From NCBI RefSeq assembly GCF_001429185.1, contig NZ_LMIW01000011.1:307078-371077 (forward strand): DNA of 64,000 bases, in the 5' to 3' direction. Source of the stretch: Terrabacter sp. Root85 (GTDB lineage Bacteria; Actinomycetota; Actinomycetes; Actinomycetales; Dermatophilaceae). Positions 35,379 through 46,553 of this stretch are shown here, piece after piece. A program made the position numbers and the translations under genes. The notes beneath the pieces were generated by a model, which saw only the letters and a program-made list of their open reading frames with translations, made no database searches and was not told the DNA's origin. Each line of letters begins with the position of its first letter. Position 1 is the first letter of the stretch.

Positions 35379-36950
35379 TCACGCCGCGCGGCGCCGGCGC
35401 CGGGCGATCGCGAGGAGCACGACGCCGGTGGTGACGACGACACCGGCCGCGGCGAGCACGACGAGCGACCTGGTGCGGTCGGATGCCGTCGCCTCGCTCG
35501 CCAAGGCCGCGACCGGGGCCGCGACCGGGGCCGGCGTGCCGGTGCCCGCCGAGGTCCCCGGTAGGGGCCCCGAGCCGACGCCGGTGCCGGTCGCGCCGCC
35601 GGTGGGCAGCTCCGGCAGCTCGGGTGCTGCGGCGGGCGCCGCGGCCTCGCCGGGCTCGACGAGCCGCCCGACGGGCGTGACCCGGTCGGCGTTGGCGAAG
35701 CCCCAGTCGAGCAGGGCCGCCGTCGGCTTCCACGAGCCGGTGATGCTGCCCATCTGTGTCACGACGAGGGTGCGACCACCGCGGGTCGCGGCCCCGATGA
35801 AGGTGTGCTGCGCCCGGTCGGTGCGGCCGGGCTTGATGCCCACGGCGCCGGGGTAGTGCTGCAGCAGCTCGTTGATGTTGTAGACGTGGAAGGCGGGCCA
35901 CACCTTCCCCCGCTTGTCCTTCCCGCCGGGGAAGACGCTGTCGCGCTTGGTGATCGTGGCGCGGAAGGCCGGCAGACGCATGGCGTCGCGCCCGATGAGC
36001 GCCAGGTCGTAGGCGCTCGACCGTTGGGCGCCGTCGTCGAGGCCGCTCGGGTCGACGGTGAGGGTGTCATGGGCCCCGACCTCACGGGCCTTGACGTTCA
36101 TCAGCTCCACGGTGGCCTCGTAGCCACCGGCGGCGTCGGCGAGCGCGTAGACGGCGTCGTTGGCCGAGAACATCAGCATGGCGTCGAAGAGGCTCGAGAC
36201 GGGGTAGCGGTTGCCGGCGAGGATGCCGACGCGCGACCCGGCCGCGTCCTGGGCGTCCTGGCCGGCGACGACGACCCGTCGCGGGTCGAGACGCGGCATC
36301 AACGTCAGGGCGGTCAGGGTCTTGAGGGTGCTGGCCGGGCGCAGCCACGCGTGCGGCGACTTGGCGGCGAGGACCTCACCGGTGTCGAGGTCGGCCACGA
36401 CGTACGAGACGTCGTAGACCTCGGGCGGCGCGGGCACGGAGGCCGGGCGGTCGACGACGACACCGGACTCGGCCAGGCGCGAGCCACCGACGACCGTCTC
36501 GGGCTTCCACGCGGGATGGGCGAAGGGGGTGGGTGGCGCGTTGCGGCAGACGACGCGGACCTTCGGCGGCTTCGCCGGTGTCGCCGCGACCGTCGGGCGC
36601 GGGACTGGTACGGGGGCCTGCGCCGACGCGGAGGTCGTCGCGGAGGTGGTCGCGGAGGTGGTCGCGGAGGGTCGCTCGCTCGACGTCCGGGCCGCGGGCT
36701 CGGCGGTCGGGAAGACCCGCGGTGTCAGCGTGACCCCGACCGGGACGGCCTGGCGGGTCTGCCACGCCGCACAGGTCGGTGCGGCGACGGGTGCTGCTGC
36801 CGCGGGTGCGACGCGGGGGAGGGGCGTACCGGAGGCGGGCGGGACGGCATACGTCGTCGTCAGGGCGAGCCCGAGCCCGAGCGCGCTGAGCGCCGCGCCC
36901 GCGACGGTGACCGTCCACGGGCGACGTCGGGCCGGGTCTCGAGGCTTCAT
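35379..36950 (-). CDS. D-alanyl-D-alanine carboxypeptidase (peptidase S11)
   Basis: A 523-residue penicillin-binding protein that trims the terminal D-Ala of peptidoglycan stems. It has an N-terminal membrane/signal segment, a Thr/Ser/Pro-rich linker with a TTSA repeat near 97-108, and then the active-site motifs S207-TLK210, S262-AN264 and K373-PG375; the third is KPG, not the usual KTG. A C-terminal Pro/Gly-rich stretch and a membrane helix followed by RRRRR (about 495-522) would anchor it outside. Length is above the family norm because of both linkers. Confidence 0.9.
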   Translation of the reverse strand: MKPRDPARRRPWTVTVAGAALSALGLGLALTTTYAVPPASGTPLPRVAPAAAAPVAAPTCAAWQTRQAVPVGVTLTPRVFPTAEPAARTSSERPSATTSATTSATTSASAQAPVPVPRPTVAATPAKPPKVRVVCRNAPPTPFAHPAWKPETVVGGSRLAESGVVVDRPASVPAPPEVYDVSYVVADLDTGEVLAAKSPHAWLRPASTLKTLTALTLMPRLDPRRVVVAGQDAQDAAGSRVGILAGNRYPVSSLFDAMLMFSANDAVYALADAAGGYEATVELMNVKAREVGAHDTLTVDPSGLDDGAQRSSAYDLALIGRDAMRLPAFRATITKRDSVFPGGKDKRGKVWPAFHVYNINELLQHYPGAVGIKPGRTDRAQHTFIGAATRGGRTLVVTQMGSITGSWKPTAALLDWGFANADRVTPVGRLVEPGEAAAPAAAPELPELPTGGATGTGVGSGPLPGTSAGTGTPAPVAAPVAALASEATASDRTRSLVVLAAAGVVVTTGVVLLAIARRRRRAA

Positions 36951-36965
36951 CGCCGGGAAAGACTA

Positions 36966-36992
36966 ACCCGCCCCGGATGCTCCGGGGCGGGT
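36966..36992 (-). terminator. Terminator of the sdhCAB operon
   Basis: ACCCGCCCCGGA and TCCGGGGCGGGT form a perfect 12-bp stem with a 3-nt loop. On the minus strand it is followed by TAGTCTTTCC. It lies between the sdhB stop and the carboxypeptidase start. Confidence 0.8.
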
Positions 36993-37024
36993 CGTCGTGG
37001 GTCCTGCGGTGGGCGCGTCGCGCC

Positions 37025-37764
37025 TCACTCGCCGCGCATCAGGGCGCCGCGCAGGTCCTTGTTGAGCTGGTTGATGACGTCGAGCGGGATCTCCTTGGGG
37101 CAGGCCGAGGAGCACTCGCCGATGTTCGTGCAGCCGCCGAAGCCCTCGTGGTCGTGCTGGGTCACCATGTTGACGACGCGGGCGTCACGCTCCGGCTGGC
37201 CCTGGGGGAGCTCGCCGAGGTGAGTGATCTTCGCGCCCATGAAGAGCATGCCGGACGCGTTCGGGCAGGCCGCGACGCAGGCACCGCAGCCGATGCAGGC
37301 CGCCGCCATGAAGGCGCGGTCGGCCTTGGGCTTGGGCACCGGCACCGAGTGGGCCTCGGGGGCCGAGCCGGTGTTGGCGCTGATGAAGCCGCCCGCCTGG
37401 ATGATGCGGTCGAAGCTGCCGCGGTCGACGACGAGGTCCTTGATGACCGGGAACGCGTCGGCGCGCCACGGCTCGATGGTGATCTCGTCCCCGTCGGAGA
37501 AGCTGCGCATGTGCAGCTGGCACGTCGTCGTGACCTCGGGGCCGTGTGCCTTGCCGGAGATCATGAGGCCGCACATGCCGCAGATGCCCTCGCGACAGTC
37601 GGAGTCGAAGGCGATCGGCTCCTCACCGCGGGCGTTGAGCTGCTCGTTGAGCACGTCGAGCATCTCGAGGAACGACATGTCCTCGGAGATGTCGGTGACC
37701 GGGTAGGTCACCATCTCGCCCTTGGCCTTGGGCCCGGACTGGCGCCAGATCTTGAGAGTCAGAT

Positions 37765-37768
<4 letters not shown>
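37025..37768 (-). CDS. sdhB: Succinate dehydrogenase/fumarate reductase iron-sulfur subunit (type B)
   Basis: A 247-residue subunit that passes electrons from FAD to the membrane quinone. The [2Fe-2S] ligands are in CREGICGMC with a further Cys in TTCQLH, and the [4Fe-4S]/[3Fe-4S] ligands in [12 protein letters not shown] and [12 protein letters not shown]. The GTG at 37768 overlaps the sdhA stop (GTGA). It ends the operon sdhC-sdhA-sdhB, followed by a terminator at 36966. The form is the one found with a single five-helix cytochrome b anchor and menaquinone. Confidence 0.94.
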
Positions 37769-39765
<1,997 letters not shown>

Positions 39766-39768
39766 TGG

Positions 39769-40491
39769 TCAGCTTCCCTTGACGAGGCCGAAGAGGATGG
39801 CGAGCGGGGGGAGGGCGAACCCCACGCTCGTGACGAGCGCGATGACCGTCCCGAGCGTCTTGGCGCGACGGCGTGCGGCGGCATTGCCGGCCCAGCCGAG
39901 GGTCTGGGTGGCGCTCCAGACCCCGTGGTAGAGGTGCAGGCCCAGGGCGACGAGGGCGAGCAGGTAGATCAGGACGACCCACCACACCTGGAAGCTGCTG
40001 ATGACGAGCAGGCCCGGGTTGCCCTCGGCCGGAAGCGAGCCGACGTTGAACTTGACGATCGTGAACTGGAGCAGGTGCCACACGAGGAAGAGGAGCAGCG
40101 CGACGCCGCCCCAGCGCATCATCTTGCTCTTGACCGTCGCACGGGCCGCGGCCTTGGCCACGTAGCGCGTCGTCCGGGCGCTGCGAGCACGGCTCCACAG
40201 GTAGAACGCGGACCACGCGTGAGCCACCAGCGCCGCGATGAGGAGGACCCGGAAGAGCCAGAGGAAGCCGGCATACGGCAGGAAGGGCGTGAACAACGTC
40301 CGGAGGTGCTCGGCGTACTCGTTGAACGCGTCGACGCCGGCGAAGATCTTGAGGTTGCCGTACATGTGCACGAGGACGTAGAACACGAACAACGCGCCCG
40401 AGCCGGCCATGAGCATCTTCATGAACACGGTGTTCCGGCGGGCCGATGCAGGTCGATTCGATCCCGTCACCGGGAGAGTTTGAGTGGCCAC
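39769..40491 (-). CDS. sdhC: Succinate dehydrogenase cytochrome b subunit (type B, five-helix)
   Basis: A 240-residue membrane protein with five helices and the His residues expected to bind two hemes (for example VHMYGNLKIF, AHAWSAFYLW, WHLLQFTIVK, LHLYHGVWSATQTLGW). This is the fused anchor of the Bacillus/Wolinella type, which normally uses menaquinone. The GTG at 40491 lies 7 nt after TAAGGT, a candidate -10, so its mRNA may be leaderless. It opens the sdhCAB operon. Confidence 0.92.
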   Translation of the reverse strand: MATQTLPVTGSNRPASARRNTVFMKMLMAGSGALFVFYVLVHMYGNLKIFAGVDAFNEYAEHLRTLFTPFLPYAGFLWLFRVLLIAALVAHAWSAFYLWSRARSARTTRYVAKAAARATVKSKMMRWGGVALLLFLVWHLLQFTIVKFNVGSLPAEGNPGLLVISSFQVWWVVLIYLLALVALGLHLYHGVWSATQTLGWAGNAAARRRAKTLGTVIALVTSVGFALPPLAILFGLVKGS

Positions 40492-40504
40492 GGTCGAAAC
40501 CTTA
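40492..40504 (-). promoter_or_regulatory. Candidate leaderless promoter of sdhCAB
   Basis: On the minus strand TAAGGT (40499-40504) is followed by TTCGACC and the GTG of sdhC. Confidence 0.45.
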
Positions 40505-40608
40505 TCCCCGAGGCTTCGCGCGGTCCGACGGCTACCGTCCGGTAGACGCCGAGTGTGACCATTTCCACTGTCATACGCCGGTCACCGAGGTCAGCGCGTT
40601 CCGGGCGC

Positions 40609-41364
40609 TCAGCGCTTGCGGAGACCGATCTTCGTGCCCAGCCACACGAGCGGGTCGTAGTGACGGCCGACCACGCGCTCCTTCATCGGGATGATCGCGT
40701 TGTCGGTGATCTTGATGTGCTCGGGGCAGACCTCGGTGCAGCACTTCGTGATGTTGCACATCCCGATGCCCTGGGCGTCGCGGGCGAAGTCCGCACGGTC
40801 TTCACGCGCGTCGAGCGGGTGCATGTCGAGCTCGGCCGCACGGATGAGGAAGCGGGGTCCGGCGAACGCCTCCTTGTTGTTCTCATGGTCACGCACGACG
40901 TGGCAGGTGTCCTGGCAGAGGAAGCACTCGATGCACTTGCGGAACTCCTGCGAGCGCTCGACGTCGACCTGCTGCATCCGGTAGTCGCCGGGCGCCACCC
41001 CCTCGGGCGGCGCGAACGCCGGGATCTGGCGGGCCTTCGCGTAGTTGAAGGACACGTCGGTCACGAGGTCGCGGATGACCGGGAAGGCACGCATCGGCGT
41101 CACGGTGACCACCTCGTCCTCGGTGAACGTCGACATCCGGGTCATGCACAGCAGCCGTGGCATGCCGTTGACCTCGGCGCTGCACGATCCGCACTTGCCG
41201 GCCTTGCAGTTCCAACGCACCGCGAGGTCACCCGACTGGGTGGCCTGGATGCGGTGGATGATGTCGAGCACGACCTCGCCCTCGTTGACCTCGACGGTGT
41301 AGTCGACGAGCTCGCCGCCGTCGGCGTCGCCGCGCCAGACCCGGAACCTCGCGTCGTAGCTCAT
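40609..41364 (-). CDS. Second succinate dehydrogenase/fumarate reductase iron-sulfur subunit (Sdh1-like)
   Basis: A 251-residue subunit with a [2Fe-2S] site in NCKAGKCGSCSAEV and LLCMTRM, and cluster sites in CIECFLCQDTCHVV and CNITKCCTEVCPEHI. It is clearly different from the first sdhB (37025) and resembles the iron-sulfur subunit of the mycobacterial Rv0247c-Rv0249c complex. Its ATG overlaps the stop of the flavoprotein gene (ATGA at 41361-41364). It is the last gene of its operon. Confidence 0.92.
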   Translation of the reverse strand: MSYDARFRVWRGDADGGELVDYTVEVNEGEVVLDIIHRIQATQSGDLAVRWNCKAGKCGSCSAEVNGMPRLLCMTRMSTFTEDEVVTVTPMRAFPVIRDLVTDVSFNYAKARQIPAFAPPEGVAPGDYRMQQVDVERSQEFRKCIECFLCQDTCHVVRDHENNKEAFAGPRFLIRAAELDMHPLDAREDRADFARDAQGIGMCNITKCCTEVCPEHIKITDNAIIPMKERVVGRHYDPLVWLGTKIGLRKR

Positions 41365-43283
41365 GACCCGCTCCCGTCGATGGGCGTCACCGGTGCCGGC
41401 ACGTCGGCCAGCTCGTCCGGCGTGAGGTACTTGGCCAGCTCGCCCGTGTCGAAGAGGGCCAGCAGGTCGCCGCGCATGGCCGGCATCGGCTGCTCGCGCA
41501 CCACGATGCCGTCGCCGTCCGCCGAGCAGATGAGGTTGCGGCCCCGCCAGCGCGGGTCCATCGTCGGGTAGTCGTCGCGGGTGTGGCCACCGCGGCTCTC
41601 CTGGCGCAGCAGCGCGGCCCGGGCCACGCACTCGCTGACGGCGAGCATGTTGCGCAGGTCGAGGGCGAGGTGCCAGCCCGGGTTGAACTGCCGGTGGCCC
41701 TCCACGGTCAGGTGCTCGGCGCGGGCCTTGAGGTCCTCGAGCCGTTCGAGTGCGCGTTCGATCTCCGCGGCCGTGCGGATGATGCCGACGAGGTCGTTCA
41801 TCGTCTGCTGCATCTCCTGGTGGAGGGTGTACGGGTTCTCGCCGCCCTCCTCCTCGAACGGCGCGAGCGCAGCGGCTGCGGCGGCGTCGACGACCGCCTG
41901 GTCGACGTCCGGCCGACCGTCGCCCAGTGACAGGACGTATGCCGCGGCGCCGGTTCCGGCGCGGGCGCCGAAGACGAGCAGGTCCGAGAGGGAGTTGCCG
42001 CCCAGGCGGTTGGACCCGTGCATGCCGCCGGACACCTCTCCGGCGGCGAAGAGGCCAGGCACCCCCGCGGCGGCGGCGCTGTCCGGGTCGACCTCGACAC
42101 CACCCATGACGTAGTGACAGGTGGGGCCGACCTCCATCGCCTCCTTCGTGATGTCGACGTCGGCGAGCTCCTTGAACTGGTGGTGCATCGACGGCAGCTT
42201 CTTGAGGATCTCCTCGGGGGGACGCCGCGTGGCGATGTCGAGGAAGACCCCGCCGTGCGGTGACCCGCGGCCGGCCTTGACCTCCGAGTTGATGGCGCGT
42301 GCGACCTCGTCGCGGGGGAGCAGCTCCGGGGGGCGCTTGTTGTTGTCGGGGTCGGTGTACCAGCGGTCGCCCTCCTCCTCGGTCTCGGCGTACTGGCCGC
42401 GGAAGACGTCGGGCACGTAGTCGAACATGAAGCGCTTGCCCTCGGAGTTCTTCAGCACGCCGCCGTCTCCGCGCACCGACTCGGTGACGAGGATCCCCTT
42501 GACCGAGGGCGGCCACACCATGCCCGTCGGGTGGAACTGGATGAACTCCATGTTGACGAGAGTCGACCCCGCGCGCAGGGCCAGGGCGTGTCCGTCCCCG
42601 GTGTACTCCCATGAGTTCGAGGTGACCTTGAACGACTTGCCGATGCCCCCGGTGGCCAGGACGACGGCGGGGGCGTTGAAGCGGACGAACCGACCCGACT
42701 CGCGCCAGTAGCCGAAGGCGCCGCCGATGGCCCCGCTCGGGTCCTGGAGCAGGTCGGTGATCGTCACCTCGGCGAAGACCTTCAGCCGGCTCTCCGGGTC
42801 GCCGGACTCACGTTCGTCGTCCTGCTGGAGGGAGACGATCTTCTGCTGCAGCGTGCGGATCAGCTCGAGCCCGGTGCGGTCGCCGACGTGGGCGAGGCGG
42901 GGGTACTCGTGGCCCCCGAAGTTGCGCTGGCTGATCCGTCCGTCCGGAGTGCGGTCGAAGAGGGCGCCGTAGGTCTCGAGCTCCCACACGCGGTCGGGGG
43001 CCTCCTTGGCGTGCAGCTCGGCCATCCGCCACGAGTTGAGGAACTTGCCGCCGCGCATCGTGTCGCGGAAGTGCACCTGCCAGCTGTCCTTGCTGTTGAC
43101 GTTGCCCATGCTCGCGGCGATGCCGCCCTCGGCCATGACGGTGTGCGCCTTGCCGAAGAGCGACTTGCAGATGATGGCCGTGCGAAGTCCTGCCTCGCGC
43201 GCGGCGATCGCGGCGCGCAGGCCCGCCCCACCGGCCCCGACGATGACGACGTCGTACTCGAAGTGCTCCAGCTCGGCGGCCAT
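41361..43283 (-). CDS. Second succinate dehydrogenase/fumarate reductase flavoprotein subunit (Sdh1-like)
   Basis: A 640-residue flavoprotein that starts MAAELEHFEYDVVIVGAGGAG. The FAD-His motif is KAHTVMAEGG (H47), and FHPTGMVWPPS, ESVRGDGGVLKN and GSNRLGGNSL give the substrate and capping sites. The ATG at 43283 overlaps the stop of the anchor gene by 1 nt and begins the fold; the longer frame is a shadow. It is distinct from the first sdhA (37765), so the cell has two enzymes of this kind. Confidence 0.94.
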   Translation of the reverse strand: MAAELEHFEYDVVIVGAGGAGLRAAIAAREAGLRTAIICKSLFGKAHTVMAEGGIAASMGNVNSKDSWQVHFRDTMRGGKFLNSWRMAELHAKEAPDRVWELETYGALFDRTPDGRISQRNFGGHEYPRLAHVGDRTGLELIRTLQQKIVSLQQDDERESGDPESRLKVFAEVTITDLLQDPSGAIGGAFGYWRESGRFVRFNAPAVVLATGGIGKSFKVTSNSWEYTGDGHALALRAGSTLVNMEFIQFHPTGMVWPPSVKGILVTESVRGDGGVLKNSEGKRFMFDYVPDVFRGQYAETEEEGDRWYTDPDNNKRPPELLPRDEVARAINSEVKAGRGSPHGGVFLDIATRRPPEEILKKLPSMHHQFKELADVDITKEAMEVGPTCHYVMGGVEVDPDSAAAAGVPGLFAAGEVSGGMHGSNRLGGNSLSDLLVFGARAGTGAAAYVLSLGDGRPDVDQAVVDAAAAAALAPFEEEGGENPYTLHQEMQQTMNDLVGIIRTAAEIERALERLEDLKARAEHLTVEGHRQFNPGWHLALDLRNMLAVSECVARAALLRQESRGGHTRDDYPTMDPRWRGRNLICSADGDGIVVREQPMPAMRGDLLALFDTGELAKYLTPDELADVPAPVTPIDGSGS

Positions 43284-44128
43284 CAGTTGAAGAACCTCAG
43301 ATCCGTGACGACCCCGGACGCGACCAGGGCGATGTAGGCGTCGGTCACCATGAGGGTGCCGAGCGTGGTCCAGGCCAGCTGCATGTGCCGGGTGTTGAGG
43401 CGCGAGACGACGGTCCAGGCCCGGTAGCGCATCGGGTGCTTCGAGAAGTGCTTGAGCCGGCCACCGATGAGGTGTCGGCACGAATGGCACGACGCCGTGT
43501 AGAGCCAGAGGAAGCCGACGTTGACGAGCATGATGAGCGTGCCCAGGCCCATGCCGATGCCGCCGTCTTTGCCGTGGAAGCCGTCGAAGGCGTCCAGCGT
43601 GTTCATCCCGGACACGACGACCGCGGCGTAGAAGAAGTAGCGGTGGACGTTCTGCAGGATGAGCGGGAAGCGCGTCTCGCCCGTGTACTTCGCGTGCGGC
43701 TCGGCCACGGCGCAGGCGGGCGGCGAGAGCCAGAACGACCGGTAGTACGCCTTGCGGTAGTAGTAGCAGGTGAGCCGGAAGCCCAGCAGGATCGGCAGCA
43801 GGAAGAACGCATACGGGACGAGCGGCGGGAGCTCACCCATCCAGGTGCCGAGGTGGCGGGCTCCCGGGACGCAGGAGGCGGTGACGCACGGCGAGTAGAA
43901 CGGCGTGAGGTAGTGGTACGTCTCGACGAAGTAGTACCGCTGCATGGAGGTCCGCACCAGCGCGTAGAGCAGCCAGAGGACGAGCAGCGTGACGATGATG
44001 ACCGGCTGGACCCACCACCGGTCGCCGCGCAGGGTGCGCCCGGGGATCTGGGCCCGCCCCGGAGCGCCGACGCCACCGGCGACGGAACCTCCTGCGCCGG
44101 AAGCCGGGTCGAGCCTCGTCTCACTCAT
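43283..44128 (-). CDS. Membrane anchor of the second Sdh complex, Cys/His-rich
   Basis: A 281-residue protein with about five helices, different from the classical cytochrome b anchor. It resembles the Rv0249c-type subunit of mycobacterial Sdh1, for which a membrane-embedded Rieske-type cluster has been described. Possible ligands here are C214-x2-C217-x-H219 (ASCHSCRHLIGG) and His residues such as NVHRYFFY (H162), and further Cys at 81, 86, 121, 139. The ATG at 44128 has GAGG 8 nt upstream. The assignment of ligands is inference. Confidence 0.85.
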   Translation of the reverse strand: MSETRLDPASGAGGSVAGGVGAPGRAQIPGRTLRGDRWWVQPVIIVTLLVLWLLYALVRTSMQRYYFVETYHYLTPFYSPCVTASCVPGARHLGTWMGELPPLVPYAFFLLPILLGFRLTCYYYRKAYYRSFWLSPPACAVAEPHAKYTGETRFPLILQNVHRYFFYAAVVVSGMNTLDAFDGFHGKDGGIGMGLGTLIMLVNVGFLWLYTASCHSCRHLIGGRLKHFSKHPMRYRAWTVVSRLNTRHMQLAWTTLGTLMVTDAYIALVASGVVTDLRFFN

Positions 44129-44164
44129 CCTGCGAACCTCACCGTCGTTGGTCGGGCGCCGTCG

Positions 44165-44178
44165 CACACTCTAGTGTG
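44165..44178. promoter_or_regulatory. Short inverted repeat in the second sdh operon promoter
   Basis: CACACT-CT-AGTGTG, 6-bp arms, 37 nt upstream of the anchor gene start. On the minus strand it includes TAGAGT, a possible -10, so it could be an operator covering the promoter. Confidence 0.35.
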
Positions 44179-44232
44179 ACGCGCGCCACGAGGGGGTGAA
44201 GCGAGGATCGTCGACGCCTGCGTGCGCTCACC

Positions 44233-44244
44233 TAGGGTGGGGCC
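44233..44244 (+). promoter_or_regulatory. Candidate leaderless promoter of the SDR gene
   Basis: TAGGGT (44233-44238), then GGGGCC and the ATG start. Confidence 0.45.
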
Positions 44245-45213
44245 ATGGTGCTCCACGCAGCGGCCGCGGCCCTCGACTGGGCCATGGACAAGTCCCTGGT
44301 CCTCGGCTACACGAAGATCGGGCCCGCCGTGCGCCGTGCCTGGTGGCCGCACGACCCGGTGCCCGGGGCACTCGTCGGGCGCCACGTGCTCGTGACCGGC
44401 GCGAGCGGTGGCCTCGGCCTGGCGACGGCTCGCGGTCTCGCGCACCTCGGCGCCGTGGTGCACCTCACCGGCCGCGACGCCTCCCGTCTCGACGACGCCC
44501 GCTCCCGGTTGCTCGCCGAGCAGCCCCTCGCGGAGGTGACGGCCCACGTCGCCGACGTCAGCGACCTCGCCGCGACTGCGGAGTTCGCGCGCCGGTTCGT
44601 CGCTGACGTGCCGCGGCTGCACGCCGTCGTCCACAACGCCGGGGTCATGCCCCCGAGACGCACGGTCACGCCGGAGGGCCACGAGCTGACCCTCGCCACC
44701 CACGTGCTCGGCCCCCACGTGCTCACCTACGGGCTCCGCGAGGCGCTCGCGGGCGGAAGGGTCGTGCTCGTGACGTCCGGCGGCGCCTACGGTCAGCGGC
44801 TCGACGTCGACGACTGGGAGTACGCGTCGGGCGACTACTCGGGTGTCACGGCCTACGCCCGCACGAAGCGCATGCAGCTGGTCCTCACCGAGCTGTGGGC
44901 GCGAGATCTCGCGTCCGACGACATCCGGGTCCACTCGATGCACCCCGGCTGGGCCGACACCCCGGGTGTCACCGATTCGCTGCCTCGCTTCGCGGCGCTC
45001 ACCGGGCCGCTGCTGCGGGATGCCGACGCGGGCGCCGACACCGCGGTGTGGCTCACGGCCACGGCCGACGCGATCGGCACCGGCGGCTTCTGGCACGACC
45101 GGCGACGGCGCGCGACGCACTACGCACCCGTCGGGGTCGAGACGCCGGAGCAGGTCGCGCGGCTCTGGGCGCTCGTCCGCGAGGCGACCCGGGTGCCCGC
45201 GGCGGACGACTGA
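44245..45213 (+). CDS. Short-chain dehydrogenase/reductase
   Basis: A 322-residue SDR with an N-terminal extension of about 45 residues before the Rossmann motif TGASGGLGLATARG. Later landmarks are HNAGVMPP, the catalytic Ser in VTSGGAYGQ and the Tyr-x3-Lys pair in AYARTK, so it is a complete enzyme. The pattern is close to the DHRS12-like group. The substrate is unknown; NAD(P)H preference is not clear from sequence. It is divergent from the second sdh operon. Confidence 0.85.
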   Translation: MVLHAAAAALDWAMDKSLVLGYTKIGPAVRRAWWPHDPVPGALVGRHVLVTGASGGLGLATARGLAHLGAVVHLTGRDASRLDDARSRLLAEQPLAEVTAHVADVSDLAATAEFARRFVADVPRLHAVVHNAGVMPPRRTVTPEGHELTLATHVLGPHVLTYGLREALAGGRVVLVTSGGAYGQRLDVDDWEYASGDYSGVTAYARTKRMQLVLTELWARDLASDDIRVHSMHPGWADTPGVTDSLPRFAALTGPLLRDADAGADTAVWLTATADAIGTGGFWHDRRRRATHYAPVGVETPEQVARLWALVREATRVPAADD

Positions 45214-45352
45214 GCCCGTCGGACGGCATACGTCCTCGGTCGACGGTCAGGAGCGCAGCCAGCAAGTCCGTCGCTCGATGCGCAGGTAGCGCCTGGCGCA
45301 CGAGCGAGTCGGTCGGTGGGACGTCGTCATCCCAGCCGGTAGCCGGACGATC

Positions 45353-46441
45353 TCAGAGGAGCTCGGTGCGGCCCCGGGCGGCCAGGGTCTCGACGACCTT
45401 CTTGACCTCCTGGGCGCGGTCGGGCCGCGTGATGAGCAGGGCGTCCTGCGTGTCGATGACGACGATGTCGTCGACGCCGATGAGCGCGACGAGCCGTCCC
45501 CCTGCCGACACCGTGGCGGTCGAGTCGATGCTGATGATGTCGTCGGCCGGGCCGATGGCGGTGATGCCCGGCAGCTCGCTCGACTCGGCGACGAGCTTGG
45601 TGAGCGAGTTGAAGTCGCCCACGTCGTCCCAGCCGAGGGCTGCGGGCACGACGGCGACGCGGCCGGCGGCGGCAGCGGGCTCGGCGACGGCGTGGTCGAT
45701 GGCGATCTTCTGGAGCGACGGCCACAGGTCCCGCATGCGGCGGGGGTCTGCGGCGATGGTGCGCAGGTGGTCGACCATCTCGGCGTGGTTCTCGGCGAGC
45801 AGCTCGAGCAGGGTGGTCGCGCCGACGACGAACATGCCTGCGTTCCAGCGGTACTCGCCGCTCTCGAGGTAGCGGGTCGCGGTCTCGAGGTCGGGCTTCT
45901 CGACGAAGTCGTCGACGCGGTGGGCGCTCGGGGCACCGACGACGTCGAGCGGTGCGCCGAGCCGGATGTAGCCGAAGCCGGTGGCCGGCTCGGTCGGCTC
46001 GATGCCGATGGTGACGAGCTCGCCGCGCCGGGCGAGGACGACGGCCTCCGCGACGGCCCGCTGGAAGTTGTCGGGCTCGGTGATGACGTGGTCGGCGGCG
46101 AACGAGCCGAGCACGGCCTCGGGGTCGCGTCGCTCGAGGACGGCGGCGGCGAGCCCGATGGCAGGCATCGAGTCGCGGGGCGACGGCTCGCCGATGACGG
46201 CGTCGTAGCCGAGCATCGGCAGCTGGCGGCGCACCGCCTCCTCGTGGGCGACCCCGGTGACGACGAGGATCCGGTCGTCGACGAGCGGCTCGAGGCGGTC
46301 CCACGTGGCGCGCAGCAGCGACTGCCCCGACCCGGTCAGGTCGTGCAGGAACTTCGGCGAGCTGCGGCGCGAGATGGGCCACAGCCGGGTGCCCGAGCCG
46401 CCGGCGGGGATCACGGCCCAGAAGCCGGGGATGCCTGTCAT
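45353..46441 (-). CDS. manC: Mannose-1-phosphate guanylyltransferase
   Basis: A 362-residue nucleotidyltransferase that makes GDP-mannose from GTP and mannose-1-phosphate. The signature IPAGGSGTRLWPISRRSSPKF lies at residues 11-31 (core GGSGTRLWP), and the substrate site FVEKPD is near the middle, followed by WNAGMFV and DDVGDFNSL. GDP-mannose would feed the mannosyltransferases among the upstream GT4 enzymes. There is no fused isomerase domain. The ATG at 46441 lies 7 nt after a -10-like TACGGT. Confidence 0.92.
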   Translation of the reverse strand: MTGIPGFWAVIPAGGSGTRLWPISRRSSPKFLHDLTGSGQSLLRATWDRLEPLVDDRILVVTGVAHEEAVRRQLPMLGYDAVIGEPSPRDSMPAIGLAAAVLERRDPEAVLGSFAADHVITEPDNFQRAVAEAVVLARRGELVTIGIEPTEPATGFGYIRLGAPLDVVGAPSAHRVDDFVEKPDLETATRYLESGEYRWNAGMFVVGATTLLELLAENHAEMVDHLRTIAADPRRMRDLWPSLQKIAIDHAVAEPAAAAGRVAVVPAALGWDDVGDFNSLTKLVAESSELPGITAIGPADDIISIDSTATVSAGGRLVALIGVDDIVVIDTQDALLITRPDRAQEVKKVVETLAARGRTELL

Positions 46442-46454
46442 GGGGGACACCGTA
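46442..46454 (-). promoter_or_regulatory. Candidate leaderless promoter of manC
   Basis: Minus-strand TACGGT (46449-46454), GTCCCCC, then the ATG. It is the same hexamer as before the gene at 31464. Confidence 0.45.
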
Positions 46455-46553
46455 CCGACCCGTCCGGCGATGCCCGAACCCGTCCGAAGGCGCCGGTGCC
46501 CCGGCAGCGACCGGTGGCGATCGGCGGCGACCGGCTGACCACCGGCGGTGAGG

